Shown: piece by piece, positions 13,027-13,578 of the stretch
Layout: every line of letters begins with the position of its first letter
Numbering within the stretch: the first letter of the stretch is position 1
Source of the DNA: Geobacter sp. UBA4074
GTDB lineage: Bacteria; Desulfobacterota; Desulfuromonadia; Geobacterales; Pseudopelobacteraceae
Direction: 5' to 3'
Length of the DNA stretch: 13,578 nt
Assembly (NCBI GenBank): GCA_002383415.1
Contig: DFYU01000087.1
Coordinates: forward strand, 1-13,578
The notes under the pieces: generated by a model
What the model saw: the letters and a program-made list of their open reading frames with translations, nothing else
What the model was told of the DNA's origin: nothing
Database searches by the model: none
Position numbers and translations under genes: made by a program

Positions 13027-13578
13027 AGGTTCTGTTCGTCCACCCCTACGGCAGCAACTTTCTGGCTGGCAAGCCGGACATCACCACCATCTTCAATGTG
13101 ATGCCGCCCCTGGGGCTGCTCTCGATCATGGCCTGGCTGGAGCGCCATGGCGTGGCGTCCGAGATCATCGACTGCTATGCCACCCCACTGCCCCAGGATG
13201 CGCTGGTGGAAGAGATACTCCATCGCGCCCCCGATGTCGTGGCCTTTTCCTGCACCACCTCATCGTTTCTAGAGGGCAACCGGATCGCCGAGGCGCTCAA
13301 GGCGCGCAACGACCGGATGGTTACCGTGTTCGGCGGCGCCCACGCCTGCACCATGGGCCCGCCACTGCTGGACCGCTTTGCGGCCATCGACTACCTGGTG
13401 CTGGGCGAAGGGGAGCAGACCATGCTGGAGCTGGTGCAGGCCGGCTGCAACAACCCCTCCATGATTCCCGGCCTGGCCTATCGTGACAGCCAGGGCAACG
13501 GCGTGGCATCCCCCCCCCGTGATCTGATCCCTGATCTGGACCAACTGCCCTTTCCGGCCTACCACCTGCTGCCCGGTT
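13023..13578 (+). CDS. B12-binding domain radical SAM protein (N-terminal part; runs off the window)
   Basis: The first 185 codons are present. The product opens MKVLFVHPYGSNFLAGKPD, then PPLGLLSIMAWLERHG, then VVAFSCTTSSFLEGN, VTVFGGAHACTMGPP and LVLGEGEQTMLEL. These are the strand and loop signatures of the B12-binding-like Rossmann domain of BchE/P-methylase-type radical SAM enzymes. No DxHxxG cobalamin-ligating motif is visible, as is usual in this class. The CxxxCxxC radical SAM cluster should lie beyond the edge. ATG 13023 overlaps the stop of the secreted FlgT-like gene. A C9 tract lies at 13510-13518. The substrate cannot be told from this part. Confidence 0.88.
   Translation, partial: MKVLFVHPYGSNFLAGKPDITTIFNVMPPLGLLSIMAWLERHGVASEIIDCYATPLPQDALVEEILHRAPDVVAFSCTTSSFLEGNRIAEALKARNDRMVTVFGGAHACTMGPPLLDRFAAIDYLVLGEGEQTMLELVQAGCNNPSMIPGLAYRDSQGNGVASPPRDLIPDLDQLPFPAYHLLPG

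Noticed and set aside
1..13578. CRISPR array, tRNA or rRNA genes
   Set aside because: No regularly spaced direct repeats, no cloverleaf-like sequence and no rRNA-like stretch were seen on reading.

Overview
The window looks like a chromosomal stretch of a Gram-negative, fairly GC-rich bacterium, most likely in the Geobacterales (Desulfuromonadota). This taxonomic call is inference, based on the style of the core proteins (MiaB, GlnRS, Era, HtpG), a lipoprotein, a degenerate DAC-domain protein and a B12-binding radical SAM gene. No rRNA, tRNA or CRISPR was seen.

Region 1 (1-1513) is AT-richer and phage-like. It holds the 3' end of an unrecognised gene, a GC-rich double hairpin, a leftward pair (small membrane zinc-finger protein and short XRE repressor), and a rightward unknown gene behind a promoter whose spacer is a perfect 13-bp palindrome. 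It ends at a dif-like XerC/XerD site (1486-1513). This layout suits the right end of a small filamentous (inovirus-type) prophage that used host XerCD for integration. No diagnostic phage protein is complete in the window, so the identity stays inferred.

Region 2 (1557-6771) reads leftward. A lipoprotein of unknown function (380 aa, GTG start) is separated by an intrinsic terminator from a compact housekeeping operon, miaB-glnS-era (gaps of 15 bp and 1 bp), driven by a good sigma70-type promoter at 6742-6771. The operon joins tRNA ms2i6A modification, tRNA-Gln charging and the Era ribosome-assembly GTPase.

Region 3 (6792-8888) is htpG (Hsp90) with its own promoter, a strong ribosome binding site and a textbook terminator.

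Region 4 (8893-10408) is accessory: a HigB/HigA toxin-antitoxin pair with a palindromic operator in its promoter spacer, then an 826-bp segment (9538-10363) carrying one leftward gene (zinc ribbon, two membrane helices, PH-like domain). The segment is bounded by GTT triplets and has a 122-bp attC-like inverted-repeat structure at the gene's 3' end. This is what a solitary integron-type gene cassette at a secondary site would look like, and it is the most unusual structure in the window.

Region 5 (10433-13578) has two diverging units. Leftward is a 427-aa protein with a C-terminal diadenylate-cyclase (DAC/DisA_N)-like domain whose signature motifs are altered, suggesting a nucleotide sensor rather than an enzyme. 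Rightward is a secreted protein with a FlgT-N-like domain, overlapping by 4 bp (ATGA) a B12-binding radical SAM gene that runs off the window.
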